64,000 bases of DNA from Odontocerum albicorne (lineage: Eukaryota; Arthropoda; Insecta; Trichoptera; Odontoceridae), in contig OX463838.1 of assembly GCA_949825065.1 (NCBI GenBank), positions 1,962,251 through 2,026,250 on the forward strand, written 5' to 3'. A program made the translations under genes and the position numbers. Positions within the stretch are counted from its first letter, which is position 1. Each line of letters begins with the position of its first letter. Under the pieces are notes generated by a model. It was not told the origin of the DNA. It ran no database searches and was given only the letters and a program-made list of their open reading frames with translations. This document shows positions 42,291-51,849 of the stretch, one piece after another.

Positions 42291-42674
42291 CGGCATTAAC
42301 TTGAAAAAGGCAAAAACTGTGTAATTTTCTCGGTGACAATAATCACGCTTTTTTTTTATCGATGACGCTGAATTTTTGCATATCAATGAAAAAGGAAATA
42401 AATTAGACATATAAATGCCCAAGTCAATGCATTGGGATAAACATCCGGTAAAAACATACATATATTCCGAAGATCTTAGCACTGTTTGCTGAAGTCATCT
42501 CGTATCTCCCTACACCTACTATTGCCTACCTGATTTTTTACCGTGTAGTAGATTCGTGTGTATGTTGGTACCAGTTTGAATATAATTCAGTCTCATTTGT
42601 GGTCCCCTGATGATGAGGTGAAAACCTTGAAACCGGCGGGGTTATACTGTTAGGTTAAGAGGAATAAACAGTGT
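42290..42674 (+). mobile_element. PLE 3' fragment, degraded
   Basis: Contains degraded C-terminal codons, then TATGTTGGTACCAGTTTG and CCCCTGATGATGAGGTGAAA, ending GGAATAAACAGTGTTTC. Hammerhead core is complete except GGCGGGG in place of GGUAGGG, which breaks the cleavage-site pair. Confidence 0.8.
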
Positions 42675-43206
42675 TTCATTGTAATTTGTTTTATCAAACA
42701 CTATTTTTTCCACTTTTTTGTAACGGTATAACCCTACTGGTTTCAAGGCTTTCACCTTATCATCAGAGGACACAAACAAGTCTGAATTCTGTTCAAACTG
42801 GCACCGAGATACACGTTTCTAATGGTAAACATTCGGGTTGGGACTGGGATGATACAATCTCGGCGAGCAGCGGAGAGATTCTTGGGATATATATGTTTGC
42901 CAGATGTTCAGCTAGATGCACTGACTTAGAAATTTCTAGGGCCTCTAATCTGTCCAATTTATTTCCGTTACTATGTAAGAATTTGACATCATCGATAGAA
43001 AATGTGTGGTTTTCACGAGATTGTCTCATCCCTCCCTCCACCCCCAGTCCCCAATCCAAATGTTTACCGTTAGAAGCGTATATCTCGGTACCAGTTCGAA
43101 CATAATTCAGTCTTGATTGTGCTCCCCTGATTATGAGGTGAAAGCCTTGAAACCGGTAGGGTTATACCGTTAAAAAAATGTGGAATAAACAGTGTTTGAT
43201 AAAACC
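42675..43206. mobile_element. PLE head-to-head inverted pair
   Basis: 42675 to about 43018 is minus (3' terminus at left, then NKLDRLEALEISKSVH codons and NHTFSIDD). About 43019-43206 is plus (3' terminus at right, ending AACAGTGTTTGATAAAA). It is interrupted at 43207 by a LINE; PLE sequence resumes at about 43978. Confidence 0.9.
42732..42769 (-). ncRNA. Hammerhead-like motif in PLE terminus
   Basis: CUGAUGA, extra U, stem II AAGGU-GAAA-GCCUU fully paired, GAAA core, stem III ACCAGU (one mismatch against a palindrome), A, GGG. Core intact, stem III weakened. Confidence 0.6.
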
Positions 43207-43939
43207 AACTTGTTATGAGAATCTCTAAGTCGTTTGAAAACCAATTGGTGCTCAAAACGTTGTTTAATTCATTGATCCGTAGCAAACTAGAAAGCAATGC
43301 TTGCATTTGGAGCCCGGTGGGGGCGCAAAACTCGCTCATGGTGGAGAAAGTACAAAAAAAATATCTACGATATCTCTACATGAGTGAGTTTGGTGTCTAT
43401 CCGTGGCTATATCCTACGCAGTTTCTGCTGGGCATGCTCGGGTATAACTCCTTGAGCGTAAGAAGAGATCTGCGTCTCTTGGTATACGTTGTCAAACTCG
43501 TTCGAGGAGTTGTGAGCTGTCCAGCATTACTACAAAGATTAGCGTTAAATGTTCCTAACAATTACACTAGACTGCGCCGGCAGGAACTGTTCTCAATAAC
43601 ATACGCAAGAACGGGTCTTCCAGCCGCTATACCTGTTGGAAGGGCCTTAACTCTTCTTAACGGAACTGCTTCGGATATTGACATATTTCATATCACATTA
43701 CCAAAAGCAAAAGTAAATTTTCTTCTTAGATTAAGCGCGTTAGAAAGCACTCATCAACATACTTAAGTGACTGAATATATATGTAACATACGTTTGTGTG
43801 TAAATACTCGTTTGTATACATATGCATTATTTTTTATTTTATATAATTAAAAAAAAAAAAAAATTTTCCCTGTAATTTTTCTTCTTTTTTAATGTCTTGT
43901 ATTTTTCAATGTAATTGGGCTAAGCCTGTTTTGAAAAAA

Positions 43940-43974
<35 letters not shown>

Positions 43975-43977
43975 ATG
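43207..43977 (+). pseudogene. Jockey/CR1-like LINE, RT C-terminus, nested in PLE
   Basis: Open frame 43215-43766 (183 codons) encodes LFNSLIRSKLESNACIW, VQKKYLRYLYMSEFG and RRDLRLLVYVVKLVRG, the post-RT region of Jockey/CR1-type LINE ORF2. It ends with a stop and a 3' tail of AAATAAATAAATAAAT units (about 43940-43977). 5' truncated, no internal stop. PLE sequence flanks both ends, proving a later insertion. Confidence 0.88.
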
Positions 43978-44035
43978 TTTTTAAACCTCCACAATGTTAA
44001 TACCTTAACTGTTAATAACAGTGTTTTACTATACA
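43978..44035 (+). mobile_element. PLE 3' terminus, continuation after LINE insertion
   Basis: TTTTTAAACCTCCACAATGT followed by TAATACCTTAACTGTTAATA matches the outer end of other PLE copies (for example 62636-62680). Confidence 0.7.
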
Positions 44036-44404
44036 AATTTCAATGTCTACAACGTCCAAACTATTAACGTCTTAATTATAAATCATATAACAAAAGTTTT
44101 GTTATATTCTAATAATATGGATATTGAGGTGATGATTGTGCCCAATCCATTAGCCGTGTGGGGTAGCCATAGAAAACAGAGCGGCGTGAGGGGGAATGCA
44201 GAATGAATAATGCGCGAGCGTATGCGGAATTGATATATTAGCAGTGAAATAAATATATGGAAACATTTTTGGCAGCGGCTTCTGTACACGCTGCGCGGCG
44301 GGCCTAACGCTGGTACAAATAATAAAAGGTACAACTGATTTAGTTAAAAAAAAAACCTGACCTATGATCATTCGATCGCATTGGAGCTCTTTAAAATATT
44401 ACCA
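44036..44404. other. No recognised feature
   Basis: Contains short chance frames only. Confidence 0.4.
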
Positions 44405-44605
44405 ACGTGGACGACCTCTGTGGCCTGGTGGTAAGACACTTGTCTGCTGATCCGGAGGTTGCGGGTTCGATCCCCGCTGGAACCCATATTTAAAAAAAAT
44501 AGGATTCCAGTCTGGTTAACACTTAGGGCCTATAAAAATATCTTTCTGGTTGGGTGGAAGAGATTGCCACGTGGCAATAAGCTCGCCAGGTTAAAAAAAA
44601 AATAC
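44405..44605 (+). mobile_element. tRNA-derived SINE, best-preserved copy
   Basis: Head: GACGACCTCTGTGGCCTGG (A box TGGCCTGGTGG), B box GGGTTCGATCCCCG, then the body GGATTCCAGTCTGG and the tail TTTCTGGTTGGGTGGAAGAG, ATTGCCACGTGGCAATAAGC. The head is tRNA-like (Pol III promoter); the tail is shared with the CR1-like LINE. Confidence 0.92.
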
Positions 44606-44609
44606 TGGA

Positions 44610-45020
44610 CGATGTATAACTCTTACTCTACTAGAAACTGCTGAAATTCGCATGCTAAGATGGTCAGCTGGTGTGTCCCTAAGAGACAAAATAAAAAGCT
44701 CACGCATTCGTGGAAGCCTAGGTGTTACAGACATCAACAGTAAGATGAAGGAGAAGCGATTGAGATGATATGGGTCCGTTGGACGCAGAGCACCCTATCA
44801 CATTGTGAACTAGTCAATCTCCGTGGATCTTCCTCGAATAACAACCAGAGGAAGACCAAATAATTCATGCGTGGTGCAAAAAGATAACCTGATGCAGAGG
44901 CACGGCCTGGGGAACGTAGTCCGGGACAGAAGAGCATACAACCTGAGGACGAGGAGACCTGACCCCAACAGTCTTCGCAGACAGTGAGTTGGGATGAAGC
45001 CAGGGAGAAGATGACAAGAA
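44610..45020 (+). pseudogene. RTE-like LINE 3' end (family of 4505-5405)
   Basis: Reverse-complement relative of 4505-4930: GGACGATGTATAACTCTTAC, GCATGCTAAGATGGTCAGC, ACAGTCTTCGCAGACAGTGA. Short insertions and stops break the frame. 5' truncated, inserted right at the SINE end. Confidence 0.85.
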
Positions 45021-45026
45021 ATACAC

Positions 45027-45367
45027 ATAATTTGCGAAAAAATAACAGGTAATTTAATTTGGACACACAATTTTAATGGATCTGGTTTTGTTACCTTTTA
45101 TTTGTCATGTCCCCAGTAAACTAGGCTTTTGCCTGTTTCTCACTGAGGACATATAGTATGAAAAAATAAAACGATACTTCTTTCCGATTTTGGAGTATAT
45201 AAAACCCCGTTGCACATTAACCTGACAAAAACCTGACAAAAAGTGACACTCAATTACATATGTATACATCACGCGAAATCAAACTCCTCACACTTCATCA
45301 CTCCAGACAGACCAAAACATTCATCCCACAATATACCGCACACAAACATAAAACAAACCAAAAATAA

Positions 45368-45404
<37 letters not shown>

Positions 45405-45530
45405 TAAATATAAAACAACAAAAAAACACCACACTCAAGAGCTCACACAAACCTCTTCCACAAGTCATTCCTCTTGCAAGCCCAATCACTCAAACTCCTG
45501 ACGCAATAACCTATTGGTATACAGGAGCTA
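45027..45530 (+). repeat. Unclassified ~500-bp repeat, copy 1
   Basis: Homologous to 45884-46400 in the same orientation. Both share TTTGCGAAAAA, AACAGGTAATTTAATTTGG/GCAGGTAATTTAATTTGG, AACCCCGTTGCAC, GTGACACTCAATTACA and ATATACCGCACACAA. An internal stem (ATGTCCCCAGT to ACTGAGGACAT, with AGGCTTTTGCCT inside) lies at 45109-45152. GAGTATATAAAACC resembles a TATA box. Includes a TA dinucleotide run at 45368-45400. Confidence 0.7.
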
Positions 45531-45884
45531 CATAACTTAACACTAGATGAATCACCTGGTTGTAGAAGATACACTGTGTTTGACGGTCAAACGCAGAAGA
45601 AAGTGTTCAAACCAAAGTTTTAAAATTTAATTGGTAAAATCTTTCTACAAAGTTTTGTCCCTTTTGCTTCATACATATATTTATTCTGACTTTTAATTCT
45701 AGTGTATCGTTTTTTTCTCATCTACTAGTACTCGTATTTTAAAAATTTGTGTAGTTTTGTTTTGATTTTGTATTCAAGTTTTAGTGTTTTTTTATTTTTG
45801 TTACGATTTCCATTTTTCTAGTGTCTTTGTTGTTTTAATATTAATTAATTAATTTATTTATTTATTATTACACATGACAAGATT
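45530..45884. other. Spacer between two direct repeats
   Basis: AT-rich. No recognised feature. Confidence 0.4.
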
Positions 45885-46400
45885 ATGTACACAATTTGCG
45901 AAAAAACAGCAGGTAATTTAATTTGGACATACATTATTTTAATGGATCTGGGTTTGTCGCCTTTCATTTGTCGTGTCCCCAGTAATCTAGGCTTTTGCCT
46001 GTATCTCACTGAGGATATTTAGCATGAAAAAATAAATCGATACTTCTTTCAGATTTTTGATTACACAAAAACAAAACCCCGTTGCACGTTCTCATCAACC
46101 TGACAAACAGTGACACTCAATTACAACTGGAAACATCATGCGGAATCAAACTCTTTACACATTTTCACTCCAGAAATATCAAAAATGTTCATCCCATAAT
46201 ATACCGCACACAATCATAAGAATAAAAAGTAACACAAAATATACAGAAACACAAATACAAAACAACAAAAATCAAAACAACAAAAAGAAACCCACACTCA
46301 GGAGCCCACACAAATCTTTTCCACACGTCATTAATCCTGAAAGCCCAAAGTACTTAAAATCCTGTCGCAATAACAACCACGCTCCGATCGACTGTCTAAA
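45884..46400 (+). repeat. Unclassified ~500-bp repeat, copy 2
   Basis: Direct copy of 45027-45530. The stem-loop at about 45970-46015 is kept with small changes. The pair could be LTR-like (direct repeats around a short interior) or a tandem segmental duplication; no coding interior is present. Confidence 0.7.
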
Positions 46401-46680
46401 TGGTTTTCCTTCCTTTATCTTTATTTAATTCGGCACGCCATTGTACGTCATGGGAGCCAAATAAGCATATTGCCTTTGGGCAAAAGAGGTTTTAACTCCA
46501 GGGATGGTGAACATTTCATTAGTTGCCATGCGTGTCATGTGTGTCTGCTGAGTCTGCATCTTCCCTTCCTCTCGATGGTAGTACCAGAGAATAGATTTGA
46601 GATGCAAATTGGCTATGTTCAGGATCCGATACTCTCTGAAAAGCTCCGCCGTAGGATACCGGGCAGGAATTAAATTATTT
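46400..46680 (-). pseudogene. Jockey/CR1-like LINE ORF2 C-terminus
   Basis: Minus translation TAELFREYRILNIANLHLKS, THMTRMATNEMFTIPG, AQRQYAYLAPMTYNGVPN then stop. The ...LFR...IL...L...Y..R.....P....YN.VP pattern is that of the C-terminal end of several LINE RT proteins. 5' truncated. Confidence 0.65.
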
Positions 46681-46696
46681 CAAAAGAGAAAGAACA

Positions 46697-46815
46697 ATCA
46701 GACAAGCTGCAAGTATAGAAGCTCGTTCCCCTATATGCAACAGGGTGTGCCTATCACAAATTGTTTTTTCTAGTCATCAACGGGAACAACAACGTCAGTT
46801 ACCCTGATCTCCTAC
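46697..46815. repeat. Dispersed repeat, partner of 10549-10665
   Basis: Shares GCTGCAAGTA and GTGCCTATCACAAATTG-type blocks with 10549-10665. Confidence 0.45.
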
Positions 46816-46911
46816 TTTATATTATGTCTTTTATAATATTCATCACGGGTACATAATGAGATTAATAATAAATATTAATTAATTTGGTATTTATAATGAA
46901 TCAGTTTATAT

Positions 46912-47071
46912 TTAAACAGAATGATTTAACATTTAAATGAAAAAAAAAACTCTACACATCAAACTTACGAGTATTTCAAAGGCCTGTTTTGCTTTACAAA
47001 AGCATAATACTTGTACAAGTTAAATTTACTTCGTATTTTTGTACATTTTAGTATTAAATCATTCTGTTTAA
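46912..47071. mobile_element. Candidate short foldback, 160 bp
   Basis: TTAAACAGAATGATTTAA (46912) and its complement (47054-47071) bracket AT-rich sequence. May be a MITE; no clear target duplication. Confidence 0.45.
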
Positions 47072-47808
47072 TTATTATTATTGTATGAGTTGTGTTGCTT
47101 TTTGATTTGTTTTTTTTTTGTGTAGTTACATTAAACTTCTATTCTATATAAAGGATTAAGGCGTTGGTAATGAATAAATAAACAAAAGTAAAGTTAGGAT
47201 AAAGTTTAGTTTTTCAGTTAGAGCAATATATCGCAGCGCGTGCCACGGCGTGAAATAAAAATAACGCGATACAACGCGCGGTTCCTTGGGAGGAATCTAA
47301 CTCAAATAAAAACTTTATTCTGACCCAGATCCACGCAATCTCTTATTTCATAGGCATACCGCGAGAATTTATTAAGACAACATTTTGTAAAATTGAGATT
47401 TATAGCAATCGAACTCTCGTTTATTTCCTGGTTTACGAAAAATCAGATAAATTAAAGGAACTGTAATGTCTCTCCAGTCATATCGTTAATCATCCAAAGG
47501 ACGCAAAGCACTTTTATAAAAGTGAGTTGCCTTAGCAAAAAATAATTCGATCGATTTTCTTTTGCTAAGGCATCTCGTCCGGTTGTCTCATGGTTGGTTA
47601 TGGGTCTGACCCTCGCTGAAAAGCAAAATAAGCTAAAAAGTGAAGTTCACTATATTATATAGACCTATTTGGATGCCATTTGAAGTCCCTTCGAGACACA
47701 CATATGATACATATATATTTATACATCATTTTCTGTTTTTTTATATTAATTTCTCATGTCTTAATATTGTAGCATAGAAATGTACTTTTTTCACACTTGT
47801 CACCTAAA
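47072..47808. other. No recognised feature
   Basis: No gene or repeat recognised. Confidence 0.4.
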
Positions 47809-47809
47809 G

Positions 47810-48560
47810 TAACTAGGTTTTGTCACCTAATGTAACTTGTCTAATGTAACTAGGTTGTGGGAACACGGTCGTCGCTGAATATTGTCAACACATACGGTCA
47901 ACGACCGACGAAACGACCTTTGGACACCTCGACGAATTATATTTTACAGACCGAAGGTCACATACCAAAACATTGACGCGGCCGGACATCGCGCCGCATT
48001 CCACAGTAGAAAGAGAACGCATCACGCTGTCTCGCCGGTTCCGTAAATAGATTGTTTACCTACAATACTATTTACGATATCTACAATACTTCAATTGACC
48101 ATTTCTGCACGCACAGAAGCGAGATAAAACTATATCGCGGGCGCACTCCCGCGCCCATTCTGAAATGTTATAAATACCCACATACTGATAAATAAAACAT
48201 TCATTCACTCTCTCCTTCCGCATTGCGATTTAACGTATTTTATTTATTTACCAACAACTACTATCATCATCTCTTCAAACAAGAAGCATTCCGCTAAAAG
48301 GTTTTTTAACCTAATGTAACTTGTCTAATGTAACTAGTTTTTGTCACCTAATGTAATTTGTCTAATGTAACTAGGTTTTGTAACCTAATATAACTTGTCT
48401 AATGTGACTAGGTTTTGTAACCTAATGTAAATTGTCTAATGTAACTAGCTTTTGTCACCCAATGTAATTTGTCTAATGTAACTAGGTTTTGTAACCTAAT
48501 GTAACTTGTCTAATGTAACTAGGTTTTGTAACATAATGTAACTTGTCTAATGTAAGTGAA
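47810..48560. repeat. Minisatellite, ~37-bp unit, split by a solo LTR
   Basis: Units of AACCTAATGTAACTTGTCTA plus ATGTAACTAGGTTTTGT occur at 47810-47855 and 48299-48560. The gap holds a retrotransposon LTR. Confidence 0.93.
47856..48298 (+). mobile_element. Solo LTR of a retrotransposon, 443 bp
   Basis: Starts TGTGGGAACACGGTCGTCG, ends CCGCTAAA, with AGGT on both sides (47852-47855, 48299-48302). TATA-type GTTATAAATACCCAC at about 48168 and AATAAAACATTCATTC downstream give a promoter and polyadenylation layout. Shorter relative of 33386-33979. No interior remains. Confidence 0.87.
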
Positions 48561-48584
48561 CGTATTTTTAAAGCATTTATTTGG

Positions 48585-48680
48585 CTCCTTTTAGCTTCAT
48601 TTCCACGTCCACGTTTCCCATACATCAAAGGTGGTACTAAAATACCGTTGTGGACTATCATTTTATATGTTTTAGAACCC
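48585..48680 (-). pseudogene. LINE RT scrap
   Basis: Minus translation KMIVHNGILVPPLMYGKRGRG matches the YNIILVPSLVYE segment of the RTE-like LINE at 22895-23055. Confidence 0.5.
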
Positions 48681-48824
48681 TATCGACATTGTTTCCTATC
48701 ACTACGCACCGTTCAATATCCCTATTAAATTTAACATGATCTGAGAAAATATTAATAAAAAAGCAAAATTCCTCAAGCTGTTTCAATCATACAAATTTAT
48801 CGCATTTATTTTTCCTTTCGCACT

Positions 48825-49345
48825 TTTTTATCATCATGACTTTCACACTTTTCTATCAAACGACTTTCACACGTTTCTATAATCACGACTTTCACACTTT
48901 TCTATCAAATGATTTTCACAAGTTTCTATCATCACGACTTTCTCACTTTTTTATCATCACGACTTTCACACTTTTCTATCATCATGACTCAAAATTTTCT
49001 ATCATCATGACTTTCATACTTTTCTATCATCACAACTTTCACACTTTTGTATCATCATGACTTTCACACTTTTCTATCATCATGACTTTCACACTTTTCT
49101 ATCAAACGACTTTCACACGTTTCTATAATCACGACTTTCACACTTTTCTATCAAATGATTTTCACAAGTTTCTATCATCACGACTTTCACACTTTTCTAT
49201 CATCATGACTCAAAATTTTCTATCCACATGACTTTCACACTTTTTTATCATCACGACTTTCACACTTTTCATCATCACGACTTTCACACTTTTCTATTAT
49301 CATAACTTTCACACTTTTCTATCATTATGACTTTGGATTTCACAC
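48825..49345. repeat. Minisatellite, ~25-bp unit, about 20 copies
   Basis: Units of TTCTATCATCATGACTTTCA plus CACTT run throughout. Higher-order repetition is visible: 48845-48985 and 49090-49215 share the same order of variant units. Confidence 0.95.
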
Positions 49346-49770
49346 TAATTCTCAGATCTTTCTCCTCGCATCGCTTATATACGATAATTTACTAACAAAA
49401 CTATCTTATTCATAATCATTCACCGATTATATCAATTTACGTTCTAAAAAATCGAGGATTGTGACTAGATCACTTTTCGCGGTATGCGGACAATGTGTGT
49501 GTGAGTATTGTTTGGATTCAGAATTAGAAGAACGGCGAAGGGGCGCGGGGAATTGATCTATGAACTCATGTTTATATAAAAGAGAACTTGTGCGTAAAAC
49601 TGCTAAATTTATTTTTAAAAACATTTAAATTAACAAGGAAATTGCGTAACTAGAGAATTCGATGTCGTTAAAATTGCCGATATTTGAGTAAAAATAAAAA
49701 TAAGTAAATTGGAATCTTGTTTTTAATGTCTCACCGCCTATATCACAAATCCAATGTTTTTACTTAAATT

Positions 49771-49822
49771 GTTATTCTTGACGTAACACTCTCCAATAGG
49801 AGAGTGTTACGTCAAGAATAAC
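49771..49822. repeat. Perfect hairpin, 24-bp arms, 4-base loop
   Basis: 49771-49794 and 49799-49822 are exact reverse complements with loop AATA. The arm contains CTTGACGTAACACTCTCC. Confidence 0.95.
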
Positions 49823-49874
49823 CAAATCCAAACGATTTTCACTATTCTCTCTTTTAGAATTTGGTTAATTTGGT

Positions 49875-50250
49875 TGTGCAACCGACTAAAAGCATTCGAA
49901 ATGTGGATGCACCGGTGAATTCTACGGATACCCTGGACGGATATGGTCAGCAACACAAGGGTTCTTCAAAGAGCCAAAGTTGATAGAGAGTTGCTGACTA
50001 ATATTAAAATCCGAAAGGTGTTTTATTTGGGTCATGTACTTAGAGGAGCAAAGTACAAACTACTGCACCTGATTATCCAAGGCAAAATAGAGGTGTTGGC
50101 AGGAGGCAAATCTCCTGGCTCCGGAATATACGTGATTGTACTGGTATGAGGAGCGTTGAGGATCTTTTTCGGGATGCCGGGGACAAAGATGCCTACTGCC
50201 AAGTGATTTTCAACGTTGGGGGACCTGACATGACACTGGGAAGAAGAAGA
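49875..50250 (+). pseudogene. RTE-like LINE 3' end, GAA-tail family
   Basis: Translation of 49943-50149 includes MVSNTRVLQRAKVDRELLTN, IKIRKVFYLGHVLRG, KYKLLHLIIQGKIEV; continues frameshifted as VEDLFRDAGDKDAY. Tail GGAAGAAGAAGAAA at about 50240. Confidence 0.88.
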
Positions 50251-50329
50251 AATAAGTACCCATCCAACACGATATACATACTCGTACCTTGCAGGTTCTG
50301 CAGGGATTTTTTTTTGTCAGTTGATGTAG

Positions 50330-50545
50330 AGAGGAGAAAAATACAAATTACTGCACCTGATCATCCAAGGCAAAATAGAGGGTCGAAGAGGTGTTGGCAG
50401 GAGGCAAATCTTCTGGCTCCGCAATATACGTGATTGGACTGGTATAAGGAGCGTTGGGGATCTTTTTCGGCTGCCGGGGACAAAGGTGATAGTCAACGTT
50501 GGGGGGACCTGATATGGCACTTGGAAGAAGAAGAAGAAGGTTGTG
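50330..50545 (+). pseudogene. RTE-like LINE 3' end, second adjacent copy
   Basis: Repeats the last ~200 bp of the previous entry (AAATTACTGCACCTGATCAT, GGTGTTGGCAGGAGGCAAAT, CTTTTTCGGCTGCCGGGGAC), with a GAAGAAGAAGAAGAAGG tail. Two successive 3' ends suggest a second insertion at the tail of the first, or a duplication. Confidence 0.85.
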
Positions 50546-50549
50546 CAAT

Positions 50550-50934
50550 GTTTTTCTAATTATCCCAAAGTTTTCGTACCTTCTTAACTTCTTGCGTGTA
50601 TAATTTTTGTAAGTCTTTTATTAATATTTTTATTTATATGAACAAATTCTCATATCTTCAAATTCACTGCATCTTCAATAAATTCTTTTATAATATAATT
50701 AATCCTATTCTAATATACATTATTTCCTACACACTACGCAATAATCTCATTCATATCATATTTATCTTACGTTCATAACTTTTTTTACCACATTAGAGTT
50801 TGTTTGCATATATATTGTATATATCCTAATATTGGGTCCAAGATTCCATTATGAACAACCAGCATATTAACTCTTCAATTATCATTGTAAGTTATAATTT
50901 TTATAAATCTTGTATATTATTTATAGTTATTGTA
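50550..50934. other. No recognised feature
   Basis: AT-rich. Short chance frames only. Confidence 0.4.
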
Positions 50935-50982
50935 ATTTATTTTATCAAACACTGTTTATTCCACTTTTTTGTAACGGTATAA

Positions 50983-51020
50983 CCCTACCGGTTTCAAGGC
51001 TTTCACCTCATCTTCAGGGG
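50983..51020 (-). ncRNA. Hammerhead ribozyme motif in PLE terminus
   Basis: CUGAAGA, extra U, stem II GAGGU-GAAA-GCCUU, GAAA, ACCGGU, A, GGG pairing with CCC. All core positions kept. Confidence 0.78.
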
Positions 51021-51253
51021 AGCACAAACAAGACTAAATTCTGTTCGAACTGGTACCGATATACACGCTTCAACGGTTGGAGACATTCGGGTTGGGAACT
51101 GAGGGGTAAGGGAGGCATGGGACGATTTCGGCCAGGAGCGGAGAAATTTTTGGAATATATGTATTTACCAGATGTTCGGATCGCCCAACCCACCCAATCG
51201 TTGAAGCGTTTATATCGGTGTCAGTTCGAACATAATTTAGTATTTTTTGTGCT

Positions 51254-51290
51254 CCCCTGAAGATGAGGGAATACCTTGAAACCGGTAGGG
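51254..51290 (+). ncRNA. Hammerhead ribozyme motif in PLE terminus
   Basis: CUGAAGA, extra U, stem II GAGG/CCUU with a 5-base loop, GAAA, ACCGGU, A, GGG. Core kept; stem II is one base pair shorter than usual. Confidence 0.72.
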
Positions 51291-51380
51291 TTATACCGTT
51301 ACATAAAGTGGAATAAACAGTGTTTGATAAAACAAATTACAATGTATTTAAGAATTGCTTAGGAAATGTAAATAAGACGC

Positions 51381-51523
51381 TTTGATAGTTATACACCTTT
51401 TATTTATTTACTCAGTGACAGCTGTTTTACCATACAATGGCCATGTCAAAGAGTTTAACAAGATTATTGTATGGCGAAACAGCTGCCACTGAGTAAATAA
51501 ACAAAGGTTATATAACTATCAAA
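51381..51523. mobile_element. Foldback MITE-like palindrome, 143 bp
   Basis: Arms of about 58 bp (TTTGATAGTTATA... and ...TATAACTATCAAA) contain TTTATTTACTCAGTG and CAGCTGTTT and are about 85-90% complementary, with a ~27-bp centre. Nearly the whole element is palindrome. Confidence 0.8.
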
Positions 51524-51624
51524 CAATTTATTTTTGTTTTTCTAATTAAAAATATAGTTCTATGAAAGAAAATCGAGAGCATTATTAAACTTAGTTATTT
51601 CTTGAAAATAACCATATTTAAGAC

Positions 51625-51845
51625 GACCTCCGTGCTTAGTTGGTAAGACGCCTGATTTTCAGCCCGGGGGTTGCGGGTTTGATTCACGTTGGAATCCGAC
51701 TTTTTAAAAAAAGATTCTAGTTTGGATATTACTAAAGTCATGTTTAACATCTTTCTGGTTGGGTGGAAGAGATTGCCACGTGGCAATAAGTCCGCCAGAA
51801 TATACTGTATATATGTAATAAAAGCAATACAATACAACTTATTAC
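51625..51845 (+). mobile_element. tRNA-derived SINE
   Basis: GACGACCTCCGTGCTTAGTT (degraded A box), GCGGGTTTGATTCACG (B box region), body GATTCTAGTTTGGAT, tail AGATTGCCACGTGGCAATAA, then TGTATATATGTAATAAAAG. Confidence 0.88.
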
Positions 51846-51849
51846 AACA

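Larger units (their letters stand above)
50935..51345. mobile_element. PLE head-to-head inverted pair
   Basis: Left (50935 to about 51180) minus, right (about 51185-51345) plus, 3' ends outward. Both carry an intact hammerhead core, so a transcript of either strand would contain one. Confidence 0.92.

Noticed and set aside
43215..43766. 183-codon open frame as a possible host gene
   Set aside because: The residues match LINE RT C-termini, the frame ends at an AAATA-repeat tail, and PLE sequence flanks it on both sides.
45368..45400. TA repeat as a promoter element
   Set aside because: A simple dinucleotide microsatellite with no positioned gene.
48825..49345. CRISPR-like regular repeats
   Set aside because: Units are contiguous without unique spacers and the genome is eukaryotic; a minisatellite. 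The same holds for the arrays at 11054, 21808, 27722, 33980, 53832 and 63470.
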